From positions 867,001 through 931,000 of the forward strand of contig NZ_CP098361.1 of assembly GCF_030388245.1 (NCBI RefSeq): 64,000 bases of DNA, in the 5' to 3' direction. Below are positions 42,053 through 52,692 of this stretch, piece after piece; the first letter of the stretch is position 1; the number at the start of each line of letters is the position of its first letter. Below the pieces are notes generated by a model. The model was given only the letters and a program-made list of their open reading frames with translations. It did no database searches and was not told the origin of the DNA. The translations under genes and the position numbers were made by a program. Source of the stretch: Paracoccus sp. TOH. Its GTDB lineage: Bacteria; Pseudomonadota; Alphaproteobacteria; Rhodobacterales; Rhodobacteraceae.

Positions 42053-42723
42053 GCCAGGACGACACCGCCCCCGGTCCGCAGCGTTTCCCGCTGCCGCTTT
42101 CCGAGCAGGAGCGCATGGTCGAAGCGATCCTGTTTGCCTCGGCCGAGCCGATGAGCGGCCGCGAGATCGCCGCGCGCCTGCCGGCCGGCAGCGACGTGGC
42201 CGAGGCGCTGCGGGCCCTGCGCGACCGCTACGAGGGACGGGGCGTGCAGCTTGCGCGCCTGGGCGACGCCTGGGCCTTTCGCACCGCCGCCGACCTGGGC
42301 TTCCTGATGCAGGAAAGCGTGATCGAAAGCCGCCGCCTGTCGCGCGCCGCGACCGAGACCCTGGCGATCATCGCCTATCACCAACCCGTCACCCGCGCCG
42401 AGATCGAGGAGATCCGCGGCGTCGCCGTCAGCCGCGGCACCCTGGACCAGTTGATCGAGTTGGACTGGGTTCGCATCGGCCGCCGCCGCCAGACTCCCGG
42501 CCGGCCGGTGACTTTCGTGGTGACCGAGACCTTTCTGGATCATTTCGGCCTGGAAAGCGCCCGCGACCTGCCGGGCCTGGCCGAGCTTCGCGCCGCCGGC
42601 TTGCTGGAAGCGCGCCCAGCCGGTGAGGGCATGCCCCCCGGCTTGTTCCGCGCCGAAGACGGCGAGGATGAGGACGGCGAAGATTCGGGGGCCACGGCCG
42701 AGGATCTGTTCGAAGATGACTGA
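42049..42723 (+). CDS. scpB: Segregation and condensation protein ScpB
   Basis: Partner of ScpA in the SMC condensin. It has 224 aa. Two winged-helix domains, including ERMVEAILFASAEPMSGREI and the second with ATETLAIIAYHQPVTRAEIE. The C-terminal 25 residues are strongly acidic (EDGEDEDGED). The start lies within the stop of scpA. Confidence 0.95.
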   Translation: MSQDDTAPGPQRFPLPLSEQERMVEAILFASAEPMSGREIAARLPAGSDVAEALRALRDRYEGRGVQLARLGDAWAFRTAADLGFLMQESVIESRRLSRAATETLAIIAYHQPVTRAEIEEIRGVAVSRGTLDQLIELDWVRIGRRRQTPGRPVTFVVTETFLDHFGLESARDLPGLAELRAAGLLEARPAGEGMPPGLFRAEDGEDEDGEDSGATAEDLFEDD

Positions 42724-42741
42724 GGTACGGAGCATAAGCCG

Positions 42742-42936
42742 ATGAACGTAAACCAGTTCATCAAGATTCTGATCCGCATGGTCACCAACCGGCTGTTGAA
42801 CCGGGGCATTCGTCGGGCGAACGCGCCCAGGCCCGGCAGCCGGCAGAGCCCGCAGCAGCGCGCCCGCGAGCAGGCCGCCCGCGCGGCGGTGAAGCGCGCC
42901 CGCCAGGCGGCGCGGATCACCCGGCGGCTGCGCTAA
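42742..42936 (+). CDS. Small basic conserved protein downstream of scpB
   Basis: 64 aa with a helical N-terminus (MNVNQFIKILIRMVTNRLLN) and an Arg/Ala/Gln-rich basic remainder. No motif of known function. It follows scpB by 18 nt and is likely in the same transcript. Its basic charge would allow nucleic-acid binding, which is untested. Confidence 0.7.
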   Translation: MNVNQFIKILIRMVTNRLLNRGIRRANAPRPGSRQSPQQRAREQAARAAVKRARQAARITRRLR

Positions 42937-42996
42937 GGGGCGCTGCCCCCGGCGCGCTGCGCGCGCCTCCCCCGGGGTATTTGGACAACGGTGAAG
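42937..42996 (+). repeat. Dispersed intergenic repeat, copy B
   Basis: GGGGC-GCT-GCCCC hairpin, a long GGCGCGC/GCGCGCC palindrome, then GGGGTATTTGGACAACGG and TGAAG. It has the same order of parts as 31810-31866. It begins at the stop of the small basic protein and faces the end of dcd. Confidence 0.7.
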
Positions 42997-43018
42997 GATG
43001 GGCGGGCGGCGTCGCGGT

Positions 43019-44104
43019 TCAGGCGAATTGCTTGGCGAGCTTCAGCCCCTGGCCCTGGTAGTTCGAGGCGATGCCGCTGCCGTAGAGCCGCTCGGGCCGG
43101 GCGGCCATGCGCTCGTAGACCAGCCGGCCGACGGTCTGGCCGTGTTCCAGCGCGAAGGGCGCCTCGTGGCAGCGCACCTCGAGCACGCCGCGCGCACCCT
43201 GTCCGGCCGCGCCATGGCCGAAGCCCGGGTCGAAGAAGCCGGCGTAATGCACCCGGAACTCGCCCACCATGGCCAGATAGGGCGCCATCTCGGCGGCGTA
43301 ATCGGGCGGGATCGCCACTGCCTCGCGGCTGACCAGGATGTAGAAGGCGCCGGGGTCGAGGATCAGCTGGCCGTCGCTGCTGCGCAACTCGTCCCAGAAG
43401 TCGCGGGCCTGATAGGCGCCGATACGGTCGAGGTCGATGACGCCGCTATGCGGGCGGGCGCGGTAGCCGACCAGGTCGCCGGTTTCGGGCCGCAGATCGA
43501 CCGAGAAGCCAAGGCCGTCGTCGATCAGCGCCTGGCCGGTGACCAGCGGCTCGGCCGCGTGCAGGCCGCGCAGCTCGGCATCGGTCAGCACCGCCTGGCC
43601 CTGGCGCAGCCGCAGCTGGTTCAGCCGCATGCCGGGCCGCACCAGCACCGAGAAGCTGCGCGGGCAGATCTCGGCATAGATCGGGCCGTCATAGCCTTCG
43701 GGCAGACGGTCGAACTCGGTGCCCTCGTCGGTGACCAGCCGCGTCAGCAGATCCAGCCGGCCGGTCGAACTTTTGGCATTGGCGACCGCGTCGAGACCGG
43801 TCGGCAGCGACAGGCGCTCCATCAGCGGCACCAGGTAGACGCAGCCCTTTTCCAGCACCGCGCCGCCGGTCAGGTCCATCCGGTGCATCTCGAAATCCTT
43901 GAGCCGGTCGCTGACCTTGCGCCCGCGTCCGGCCAGGAACGAGGCGCGCAGCCGCCAAGCCGTCGTGCCCAGCCGCAGGTCGAGGCTGGCGGGCTGGACC
44001 TGTTCGGGCAGGATGGGCTGGGTGGCCGAGATCGCGCCGCTGGCGATCAGCCGGCGCAGGGACGAATCGGGAAGCACACCGTTCACACGGAACCCTTTCG
44101 GCAA
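43019..44104 (-). CDS. dcd: 2'-deoxycytidine 5'-triphosphate deaminase, long form
   Basis: Converts dCTP to dUTP for thymidylate synthesis. It has 361 aa, about twice the classical Dcd, made of two related halves as in other alphaproteobacteria. The first half contains PASLDLRLG and NAKSSTGRLDLLTRLVTDEG; the second contains GVIDLDRIGAY and LEVRCHEAPFALEHGQTVGR. The open frame starts MPKGFRVNGVLPD; GTG at the sixth or seventh codon is also possible. It is downstream of tRNA-Pro on the same strand, separated by a terminator. Confidence 0.9.
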   Translation of the reverse strand: MPKGFRVNGVLPDSSLRRLIASGAISATQPILPEQVQPASLDLRLGTTAWRLRASFLAGRGRKVSDRLKDFEMHRMDLTGGAVLEKGCVYLVPLMERLSLPTGLDAVANAKSSTGRLDLLTRLVTDEGTEFDRLPEGYDGPIYAEICPRSFSVLVRPGMRLNQLRLRQGQAVLTDAELRGLHAAEPLVTGQALIDDGLGFSVDLRPETGDLVGYRARPHSGVIDLDRIGAYQARDFWDELRSSDGQLILDPGAFYILVSREAVAIPPDYAAEMAPYLAMVGEFRVHYAGFFDPGFGHGAAGQGARGVLEVRCHEAPFALEHGQTVGRLVYERMAARPERLYGSGIASNYQGQGLKLAKQFA

Positions 44105-44107
44105 AAG

Positions 44108-44141
44108 GAAACGCCCACCCCCGGACGGGGATGGGCGTTTT
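44108..44141 (-). terminator. Intrinsic terminator after tRNA-Pro
   Basis: Stem ACGCCCATCCCC/GGGGGTGGGCGT on the minus strand followed by TTTCCTTTT. It stands between tRNA-Pro and dcd. Confidence 0.75.
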
Positions 44142-44146
44142 CGGAA

Positions 44147-44224
44147 TGGTCGGGCCGGCGAGATTCGAACTCGCGGCCTTCCGCCCCCCAGACGGACGCG
44201 CTAACCAGGCTGCGCCACGGCCCG
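44147..44224 (-). tRNA. tRNA-Pro (anticodon GGG)
   Basis: On the minus strand: acceptor CGGGCCG/CGGCCCG, anticodon stem TCCGT/GCGGA around CTGGGGG (anticodon GGG), T arm GCGAG-TTCGAAT-CTCGC, discriminator A and encoded CCA. Confidence 0.95.
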
Positions 44225-44348
44225 ACGAGGGGCATATAGAGCGAAGCGGGCGGCCAGCACAAGGGGCGAAGCACGGAAATTTCGGCAAGAATCCTGATTG
44301 CTGCGGACAGGCTGCGGCCCTGGGCGGGAAACGCATCCGCCATGCGGC

Positions 44349-44960
44349 TTAGCGGGCGCCCTGCAGCGCGGCGCGCAGGGCCCCGGCTTGGGCGGGCAGG
44401 GGCCGGCCCTGCAATTCGCAGCCGCGCAGGCCGGCCGCGGTGGCGGCGAGGCGGCCGAGCCAGCCGGTCGCCAGCGGCCGTTCCAGACCGGCGAAAAGCG
44501 GCAGCGATTCGGTCTGCCGGGGGGGGCGGGGCGCGGGGCGGGGCGGTTTCGCGGCCGAAGCGGCGGGCACGGCCGGGATATCCGCCCCTTGCGGGGTTTC
44601 GGCCTGCGGATCGGGGACGGCCAGACGCACGGCCGGGGTGCGGACGGGACGCTCGGCCGCAGTCTCCTCGGCAAGGCTTTCGCCCAGGCGCGCGGCGCCG
44701 ATCTCGCGCAGGCCGGCGCCGCGGTCGGCGGCGATCAATCGCTTGGCGCCGCGAATGCTCAGCCCTTCCTCGCGCATCACCTGGCAAAGGCCGGCGGCCA
44801 GGCGCACGTCATCGGGCCGGTAATAGCGGCGCCCGTCGGCGCGCTTGACCGGCGAAAGCTGCGAAAATTGCGTTTCCCAATAGCGCAGCACATGCGGCGC
44901 GACGCCCACGAGGCGCGAAACCTCTCCGATGGAACGAAAGGCGTCGGGGGATTTGCTCAT
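44349..44960 (-). CDS. MerR-family transcriptional regulator
   Basis: 203 aa. The N-terminal MerR winged helix is clear: RSIGEVSRLVGVAPHVLRYW, then ETQFSQLSPVKRADGRRYYR. There are no cysteines placed for metal sensing. The Pro/Ala-rich middle and the C-terminal part are variable. The gene overlaps the ihfA stop by one nucleotide (TGATG). This ihfA-merR pair after fabH/plsX is conserved in Rhodobacteraceae, and the regulator's targets are unknown to me. Confidence 0.88.
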   Translation of the reverse strand: MSKSPDAFRSIGEVSRLVGVAPHVLRYWETQFSQLSPVKRADGRRYYRPDDVRLAAGLCQVMREEGLSIRGAKRLIAADRGAGLREIGAARLGESLAEETAAERPVRTPAVRLAVPDPQAETPQGADIPAVPAASAAKPPRPAPRPPRQTESLPLFAGLERPLATGWLGRLAATAAGLRGCELQGRPLPAQAGALRAALQGAR

Positions 44961-45268
44961 CAGCCCTTGCGCCTGTTCCCGGCGGCCACGCGGTCCTTCA
45001 TCAGATGCGAGGGGCGAAAGGACAGCACCCGGCGGGGCGTGATGGGGACTTCCTCCCCGGTCTTGGGGTTGCGGCCGATGCGTTCATTCTTGTCGCGCAC
45101 CGAGAAGGTGCCGAAAGAGGAGATCTTGACCTGCTCGCCGCGCACCAGCGCGTCCGAGATATGGCCGAGCACGCTTTCGACAAGTTGGGCCGATTCGTGG
45201 CGGGAGAGGCCCACCTCACGGAACACCGCCTCGGCCAGGTCCATGCGGGTCAGGGTAGTGTCGCTCAT
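44960..45268 (-). CDS. ihfA: Integration host factor, alpha subunit
   Basis: DNA-bending protein of the HU/IHF family, 102 aa. [20 protein letters not shown] begins it. [20 protein letters not shown] contains the arm that inserts into the minor groove, and the Pro of RNPKTGE is the intercalating position. The frame extends 34 codons further upstream, but family members begin at this Met. Confidence 0.95.
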   Translation of the reverse strand: MSDTTLTRMDLAEAVFREVGLSRHESAQLVESVLGHISDALVRGEQVKISSFGTFSVRDKNERIGRNPKTGEEVPITPRRVLSFRPSHLMKDRVAAGNRRKG

Positions 45269-45480
45269 CTCGGAAACCTCTTGAATGGTGGGAAGGATGA
45301 TTTCTTTACGGCGCCAAGTCAACAACCCCGACCCGATTCCGTTCCCTGGAACCCCGATTTTGTTCCGCATTATTCGCGCCTTACCGGCGGGGCGCTGCGC
45401 AAGCTGCGCTGCCTGCCGCTTGGAACGGCGGGATTCTCGTCCTATCTTGGTAGAAGAAGCACAAGTGAAACGGGAATGTC

Positions 45481-45756
45481 ATGGCTGGTGGCTGGGCCCG
45501 CGACGACGCGGTGAACGAACAGATCGACGTCTCGACTCGGGAGGCGATCGAGCGGATGCGGCAACGCAATGCGCAGCGCGTGACGCGCGAGAGTGCGGCG
45601 TTCTGCGACGAATGCGACGAGCCGATCCCCGAGGCGCGGCGGCAGGCGATTCCCGGGGTGCGGCTTTGCGTGGACTGTCAGTCGGGCCGCGACAAGGCCT
45701 GGCGGCCGGCGGCCGGGATCAATCGGCGCGGCTCGAAGGATTCGCAGCTGAAATAA
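45481..45756 (+). CDS. DksA/TraR-type zinc-finger protein
   Basis: 91 aa with C-x2-C (FCDECDEPIPEARRQAIPG) and C-x2-C (RLCVDCQ), the zinc knuckle of the DksA/TraR family. It is short like TraR and lacks the long coiled coil of DksA, so it would act at the RNA polymerase secondary channel in a TraR-like way, if at all. It is alone on its strand between ihfA and fabH. Confidence 0.88.
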   Translation: MAGGWARDDAVNEQIDVSTREAIERMRQRNAQRVTRESAAFCDECDEPIPEARRQAIPGVRLCVDCQSGRDKAWRPAAGINRRGSKDSQLK

Positions 45757-45760
45757 CGGC

Positions 45761-46732
45761 TTACCAGCGCAGGACGACCGAACCCCAGGCCAGGCCGCCG
45801 CCGATGGCCTCGGCCACCAGCACGTCGCCGGGCTTGAAGCGGCCTTCGGCATCGGCCACCGACAGCGCCAGCGGGATCGAGGCGGCCGAGGTGTTGCCGT
45901 GATCGGCCACGGTCAGCACCACCTTTGCCATCGGCAGGTGCATGCGTTTGGCGGTGGCCTCGATGATGCGCAGGTTGGCCTGGTGCGGCACCAGCCAGCT
46001 CACGTCCTCGGGCGTCAGCCCGGCCTTGTCCAGCGCCCGGTGGGCGGTGTCGGCCAGTTTCTCGACCGCGTGGCGGAAGACCAGGTTGCCCTGCATGCGC
46101 AGATGCCCGGCCGTGCCGGTCGAGGCGACGCCGCCATCGACATAAAGCAGGTCGCGATATTGCCCGTCGCTGTTCAGATCGGTGGCGAGGATGCCGCGAT
46201 CGGCCGAGGTGCCGTCGCCTTCCGCCGCCTCCAGCACCACCGCGCCGGCGCCGTCGCCGAACAGCACGCAGGTGCCGCGGTCGGTCCAGTCCATGATGCG
46301 GCTGAAGGTCTCGGCGCCGATGACCAGCACCCGCTCGGCCAAGCCGGCGCGGATCATCGCATCGGCATTGGCCAGCGCATAGACGAAGCCGGCGCAGACC
46401 GCCTGCAGGTCATAGGCGAAGCCGCCGCGCATCCCGAGCCCCGCCTGGACCATGGTCGCGACCGAGGGGAAGGTCAGGTCGGGGGTCGAGGTGGCCACGA
46501 TCACCGCGTCGATCTGGTCGGCGGCGATGCCGGCCTTGTCGAGCGCGGCCCGGGCGGCGAGAATGCCGAGGTCGCTGGTGCGCTGGCCCTCGGCCGCGAA
46601 ATGGCGCCGCTCGATCCCGGTGCGGGTGCGGATCCATTCGTCGCTGGTGTCCAGCTTGTCCTCGAACCAACTGTTCTCGATCACGCGTTCGGGCAGGTAA
46701 TGGCCGGTTCCCCGGACGATCGCACGCCGCAT
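45761..46732 (-). CDS. fabH: 3-oxoacyl-ACP synthase III
   Basis: Starts fatty acid synthesis by condensing acetyl-CoA with malonyl-ACP. It has 323 aa. The triad is Cys in LQAVCAGFVYAL, His in VPHQANLRI, Asn in DHGNTSAAS. The start overlaps the plsX stop by one base (TGATG). Confidence 0.97.
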   Translation of the reverse strand: MRRAIVRGTGHYLPERVIENSWFEDKLDTSDEWIRTRTGIERRHFAAEGQRTSDLGILAARAALDKAGIAADQIDAVIVATSTPDLTFPSVATMVQAGLGMRGGFAYDLQAVCAGFVYALANADAMIRAGLAERVLVIGAETFSRIMDWTDRGTCVLFGDGAGAVVLEAAEGDGTSADRGILATDLNSDGQYRDLLYVDGGVASTGTAGHLRMQGNLVFRHAVEKLADTAHRALDKAGLTPEDVSWLVPHQANLRIIEATAKRMHLPMAKVVLTVADHGNTSAASIPLALSVADAEGRFKPGDVLVAEAIGGGLAWGSVVLRW

Positions 46733-47844
46733 CAGGACGCCTCGCTTTCCTTGCTGCCGTTGATTTGGCCTGCCGCCGCGACGGATTGCGCCACGCGCGC
46801 CGCCAGCCGGTCCTGGAATCCGGATTGCGCCAGCCGGAAGGCCAGCTTGATGGCTGCCGAGACGCCGGTCGCATCGGCCGAGCCGTGCGATTTCACCACC
46901 GTCCCGTTCAGCCCCAGAAAGACGCCGCCGTTGACGCGGCGCGGGTCGATCCGCTTTTGCAGCCGCTTGAGCGAGCCCATGGCGAGAAGCGCGGCGAATT
47001 TCGACATCACCGACTTGCCGAAGGCTTCCTTGAGAAGATCTCCGACCAGTTTCGCGGTGCCCTCGCCGGTCTTCAGCGCCACATTGCCGGTGAAGCCGTC
47101 GGTCACGATCACATCGACGCGGGACGAGGGCAGGTCGCCGCCCTCGACGAAACCGACATAGTCGAAATTCGCCGCCTGCGCCGTGGTGGGGATCAGTTCA
47201 TGGGCCTGTTTCAGCTCGGGCCGGCCCTTGTGTTCCTCGGTGCCGACATTCAGCAGGCCAACGCGCGGCCGCTCCAGCCCGAAACCGTTGCGGGCGTAAG
47301 AGGCGCCCATCAGAGCATAGGTCAGCAGATCCTGCGCATCGGCGCGGATATCGGCGCCGACATCCAGCATGACGTTGAAACCCTGCGGATTGCGCGAGGG
47401 CCACAGGCAGGCGATGGCCGGCCGGTTCACGCCGGGCAGCTTGCGCAGCCGCAGCATGGACAGCGCCATCAGCGCGCCGGTATTGCCGCAAGAGACGGCG
47501 GCGGTCGCCTCGCGCTGACGCACCGATTCGAGGGCGGACCACATCGAGGTGCCCTCGCCCTTGCGCAGCACCTGGCTGGGCTTGTCGCCCATGGACACCA
47601 CGCCGGCCGCGTCGCGGATGTCGCAACGCTGCAGCAGGTCGCCGCGGCGGCCGATCAGCCGCTGCAGCTCGGCCCGGGGGCCGTGGACGATGAAGCGGAT
47701 ATCGGGGTTCTTTCCGGCGCTCTCGGCCATGCCGGCGATCACCGTCGCCGGGCCCCGGTCGCCACCCATCGCGTCAACCGAGATCACCACGCCGTCCCCG
47801 TCGCCGGGGGCGCGCGGCAGAGCGCTGGTATCTGCCGAAGCCAT
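46732..47844 (-). CDS. plsX: Phosphate acyltransferase PlsX
   Basis: Makes acyl-phosphate from acyl-ACP for phospholipid synthesis. It has 370 aa. ISVDAMGGDRGPATVIAGM at the N-terminus is the family signature. SCGNTGALMAL and DGFTGNVALKTGEG follow. The start is ATG 47844; the frame is open further up but overlaps rpmF. Order rpmF-plsX-fabH as in most proteobacteria. Confidence 0.96.
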   Translation of the reverse strand: MASADTSALPRAPGDGDGVVISVDAMGGDRGPATVIAGMAESAGKNPDIRFIVHGPRAELQRLIGRRGDLLQRCDIRDAAGVVSMGDKPSQVLRKGEGTSMWSALESVRQREATAAVSCGNTGALMALSMLRLRKLPGVNRPAIACLWPSRNPQGFNVMLDVGADIRADAQDLLTYALMGASYARNGFGLERPRVGLLNVGTEEHKGRPELKQAHELIPTTAQAANFDYVGFVEGGDLPSSRVDVIVTDGFTGNVALKTGEGTAKLVGDLLKEAFGKSVMSKFAALLAMGSLKRLQKRIDPRRVNGGVFLGLNGTVVKSHGSADATGVSAAIKLAFRLAQSGFQDRLAARVAQSVAAAGQINGSKESEAS

Positions 47845-47861
47845 ATCCGCGGTCAGTCCGC

Positions 47862-48068
47862 TCAGGCCGCGTCTTCGTCCAGGTCGACCTCGTTGGCCTG
47901 CGCGACGACCTCGCGATCGGCGTAATGGCCGCAGGAGGGGCAGACGTGATGCGGGCGCTTCAGTTCGCCGCAATTGGTGCATTCGTTCGGGTTGCCGGCA
48001 ACGAGCGCGTCATGCGAACGGCGCATGTTGCGGCGGGACCGGGTAACTCGGTTCTGAGGGACGGCCAT
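47862..48068 (-). CDS. rpmF: 50S ribosomal protein L32
   Basis: 68 aa. The N-terminus [20 protein letters not shown] is invariant. The zinc knuckle C-x2-C...C-x2-C is present ([19 protein letters not shown]), so this is the zinc-binding form. It is first in the rpmF-plsX-fabH unit. Confidence 0.97.
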   Translation of the reverse strand: MAVPQNRVTRSRRNMRRSHDALVAGNPNECTNCGELKRPHHVCPSCGHYADREVVAQANEVDLDEDAA

Positions 48069-48385
48069 GTCTCAACCTCAAGGGGTTCGGGGGGCAACCC
48101 GGCTGGGCGGCCCCGGATTCTGATTTCGGTTCTGGGGCGGGGCATAGGCCAAGAGAGCGTCGGCCGCAAGGCGCGAAACAGGGCAGCGCGCACGGGGGCA
48201 ACGGTCCGGGTCATCCCCCGCCGGTCGAATGAAGGCGGGAAAATAGCGCGTTTCTGGTTTTTCGCAAGGGAAAACTTGGCCGCGGCGCGAGGAAGGCGAA
48301 AGCCTTGCGTCGCGGCGCTGGCCCGACGGGAATATCGGGCAAACGGAAGGCGGCGGCCGGAGCCCCGGACCGGCCCCGCGGGGGC
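48069..48385. other. 317-bp gap between rpmF and the sulfotransferase gene
   Basis: It must contain the rpmF promoter, but no clear hexamers are visible in the GC-rich sequence. The small frames have no recognisable product. A short AT-rich patch at 48240-48275 is the likeliest promoter area. Confidence 0.4.
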
Positions 48386-49204
48386 TCAGCGGCCCAGCTT
48401 GGCGTGGATCTCGTCCAGGTCGATCTCGTGCCGGGGGAGCTTGTTGTCGGGATCGTCGAAGTCGTATTTGAACAGCTGGAAATCCTTCTTGTAGATTTCC
48501 CAGACCAAGTGCCGCGACAGGTCGTCGAAATAGTCGCTGACCTTGTGGGCGCGCTTGGGCCCGTGGCCTTCCGATTCGTTGAACTTGGGCACGTCGTTCA
48601 CGTCCAGCTTCACCGGCGTCGGCGCGGCGTCCAGCACTTTCTGCATGCCGTCGTTGAACTTCTCGGTAAAGAAGATCTGGTCGTAGCGGCCGCCGTTCAC
48701 GATGAAGGTCGAGATATGGCCGGACATGGCCGACCAGTGGATGTCCGGCTCCATCGGCCGGCGCCAGCGGATGGTGTCGCGCGCGAACAGCAGGAAGCGG
48801 CGGAAGCTGGCGACCTGGTCGAATTCGAAGCTGTTCTCGGGGCTGCCCACGTCGACGCCGTAGCGCTGGATCAGCTGCGGCACCAGGTTGCCGCGATAGC
48901 GCTTGCCGTTTCTCTGGATGCCGGCGATCTTGTCGAAGAACGAGGACAGGATGCGCGCATAGGGGTTCCTGACGCAGGTGAAGGTCAGGGATTTGTGGGC
49001 CTTGACGTTTGCCTCGATCAGCGGCTGGCTCTCGTCCTGGTTCCACTTGTGCAGGCCGCTGGTGGAATCGTGGATGTCGCCGTCGAAATAGCGGCCATGG
49101 TCGGAATAGAACATGATCTGCCCGATCGAGGAGCAGGCGCATTTCGGGACCACGCGATAGACCATGCTGGCGCTTTCCGTCATCCAGGTTCCTGGGAAAC
49201 CCAT
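48386..49204 (-). CDS. Sulfotransferase family protein
   Basis: Likely transfers sulfate from PAPS to a carbohydrate. It has 272 aa. The 5'-phosphosulfate loop is VPKCACSSIGQ (about 17-27) and the 3'-phosphate motif is CVRNPYARILSSF (about 77-89), as in Sulfotransfer_2 enzymes. No membrane helix. I chose ATG 49204 with GGGGA eight nt upstream. It is divergent from a glycosyltransferase gene, which suggests a sulfated surface glycan; the acceptor is unknown. Confidence 0.85.
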   Translation of the reverse strand: MGFPGTWMTESASMVYRVVPKCACSSIGQIMFYSDHGRYFDGDIHDSTSGLHKWNQDESQPLIEANVKAHKSLTFTCVRNPYARILSSFFDKIAGIQRNGKRYRGNLVPQLIQRYGVDVGSPENSFEFDQVASFRRFLLFARDTIRWRRPMEPDIHWSAMSGHISTFIVNGGRYDQIFFTEKFNDGMQKVLDAAPTPVKLDVNDVPKFNESEGHGPKRAHKVSDYFDDLSRHLVWEIYKKDFQLFKYDFDDPDNKLPRHEIDLDEIHAKLGR

Positions 49205-49366
49205 TCTCATCTTCCCCTTCAAATCTCTGCGCCTGGCATGGGCAAGGCACACGCCCGGGTTGCCCGTCCAGCCAAAATCGGTAAGGACACAAAGCAAATC
49301 GCCGGCAGAGATTCAACCTGCTGCAGAGCGTTCGGGCGCGTGGATCGGACAGGACGGTGAAATAGC

Positions 49367-50944
49367 ATGGCACGGATCGCCTTCATTCTGCTCTGCCACA
49401 AGGACCCCAAGGGCGTCATCGCGCAGGCGCAGCGGCTGACCGCCTCGGGCGACTATGTCTCGATCCATTTCGACGGCCGCGCCAGTTCCCGGGATTTCGA
49501 ACGGATTCGCGCGGCGCTGGGGGACAATCCCTCGGTGGTCTTCGCGCAGCGGCGCTGGAAATGCGGCTGGGGCGAGTGGTCGCTGGTCGGCGCCACGCTG
49601 GAGGCGGTGCGCGCCGCCGTCGTCGCCTTTCCGCAGGCCACGCATTTCTACATGCTGTCGGGCGATTGCATGCCGATCAAATCGGCCGAATACGCCCATG
49701 CCTTCCTGGACGCCGAGGATTGCGACTATATCGAGAATTTCGACTTCTTCGAATCGGACTGGATCAAGACCGGCTTCAAGGAAGAGCGGCTGATCTATCG
49801 GCACTGGTTCAACGAACGCACGCGGAAATGGCTGTTCTACACCAGCTACGATTTGCAGAAGCGCTTCGGCTTCAGCCGCAAGGTGCCGGCCGACATCCAG
49901 GTCATGATCGGCTCGCAATGGTGGTGCCTGCGCCGCCAGACCGTCGAGAAGGTGCTGGAATTTTGCGCCAGCCGTCCGGATGTGCTGCGGTTCTTCTCGA
50001 CCACCTGGATCCCGGACGAGACCTTCTTCCAGACCATCGTGCCGCATGTGGTGCCGCGGCGCGAGCTCCGTGCCCGGACGCTGACCTATCTGGTCTTCAC
50101 CGATTACGGGATGCCGGTCACCTTCTATAACGACCATTACGACCTGCTGATCGGGCAGAACTACCTGTTCGCCCGCAAGATCAGCCCCGAAGCGATCCGC
50201 CTGCGCGAGCGGCTGGGGGCGCTCTGGGCCGCCACCGGGGTGCATTTCCCGATCTCGAACGAGGCGAGCGGGCTGTTTCGCTTCCTGACCGCGCGGGGCC
50301 GGGTCGGGCGCCGCTTCGGCCAGCGCTTCTGGGAGACCGAGGGCAGCCTGGGCCGCGACAACACGCTGCTGCTGGTGGTGGCAAAGAAATGGCATGCGGC
50401 CAAGCGGCTGACCGCGGCGATCCGGCAGCACAGCACCATCCCGGCGGTGGATTTCCTGTTCAACGAGCCCGAGGCGCATCTGCCCGACCTGGGCGGGGTC
50501 GAGACCACGATCGAAAAGCGCGACCGGCATCGCCGCGCCTTGATCCGGTTGCTGTTCGAGCAGTTCGAATCGAATCAGCTGGTGATCTGCCTGGACCCCT
50601 CGGCGCTGCATCTGATCCAGGATCTGATGTCGGACAAGGCCGACACCCGGCTGTTGCTGATCGATTCGCAATTCGACGACGATTACCTGCGCGGCCATAT
50701 CGACCGGGTCGGGCTGGCCGGCGCGCAGACCGCGCCCGAGGTGGTCGAGCGGCTGCTGCCGACGGTGCGCGCCGATCTGGAGCACGAGGCCGAACGCCTG
50801 CGCGACATGGATTTCTCGGCCTTCCATTCCGTGGCCCCCTGGCGCTCGGCCGAGGAGAATGCCGCGCAGCTCGCCCGCTTCCTCGATCTGCCGCCCGATG
50901 CGGCGCTGAAGCTGGCCGCGACCGAATATCTGTTCGATGATTGA
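49367..50944 (+). CDS. Family-14-like (core-2/I-branching type) glycosyltransferase with C-terminal extension
   Basis: 525 aa. The first 290 residues are a Branch-type glycosyltransferase: ARIAFILLCHKDPKGVIAQA, CGWGEWSLVGATLEA, HFYMLSGDCMPIKS, and QWWCLRRQTVEKVLEF with WIPDETFFQTI. The second part (about 300-525) corresponds to a domain (DUF5928) seen in alphaproteobacterial relatives; it contains a P-loop-free segment related to kinase-like or sulfotransferase-like folds, which I cannot assign. It ends 13 nt before the HIT gene's start. The product is probably a surface polysaccharide. Confidence 0.85.
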   Translation: MARIAFILLCHKDPKGVIAQAQRLTASGDYVSIHFDGRASSRDFERIRAALGDNPSVVFAQRRWKCGWGEWSLVGATLEAVRAAVVAFPQATHFYMLSGDCMPIKSAEYAHAFLDAEDCDYIENFDFFESDWIKTGFKEERLIYRHWFNERTRKWLFYTSYDLQKRFGFSRKVPADIQVMIGSQWWCLRRQTVEKVLEFCASRPDVLRFFSTTWIPDETFFQTIVPHVVPRRELRARTLTYLVFTDYGMPVTFYNDHYDLLIGQNYLFARKISPEAIRLRERLGALWAATGVHFPISNEASGLFRFLTARGRVGRRFGQRFWETEGSLGRDNTLLLVVAKKWHAAKRLTAAIRQHSTIPAVDFLFNEPEAHLPDLGGVETTIEKRDRHRRALIRLLFEQFESNQLVICLDPSALHLIQDLMSDKADTRLLLIDSQFDDDYLRGHIDRVGLAGAQTAPEVVERLLPTVRADLEHEAERLRDMDFSAFHSVAPWRSAEENAAQLARFLDLPPDAALKLAATEYLFDD

Positions 50945-50957
50945 GGAGAGAACCGCC

Positions 50958-52537
<1,580 letters not shown>

Positions 52538-52579
52538 TCCCGCATCATGGCGGGCCTTGCCCGGGGACGGCGCGGTTGC

Positions 52580-52614
52580 CGGCCTCCGGCGGGAGTATTT
52601 GTGAAACAGTGAAG
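52580..52614 (+). repeat. Dispersed intergenic repeat, degenerate copy C
   Basis: GCCGGCCTCCGGCGGGAGTA, then TTTGTGAAACAGTGAAG: a CCGG/CCGG hairpin followed by a tail that resembles the TATTT...CAACGGTGAAG of copies A and B. It lies between the zinc-finger gene and polA. Confidence 0.45.
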
Positions 52615-52692
52615 GCGGGGGCCGGTCTTGGCCCGGTCGGCGCTTCATGGCATCAAGGGGCCGTGGATTGCCGGCAGAAGGATGGGGCGCAG

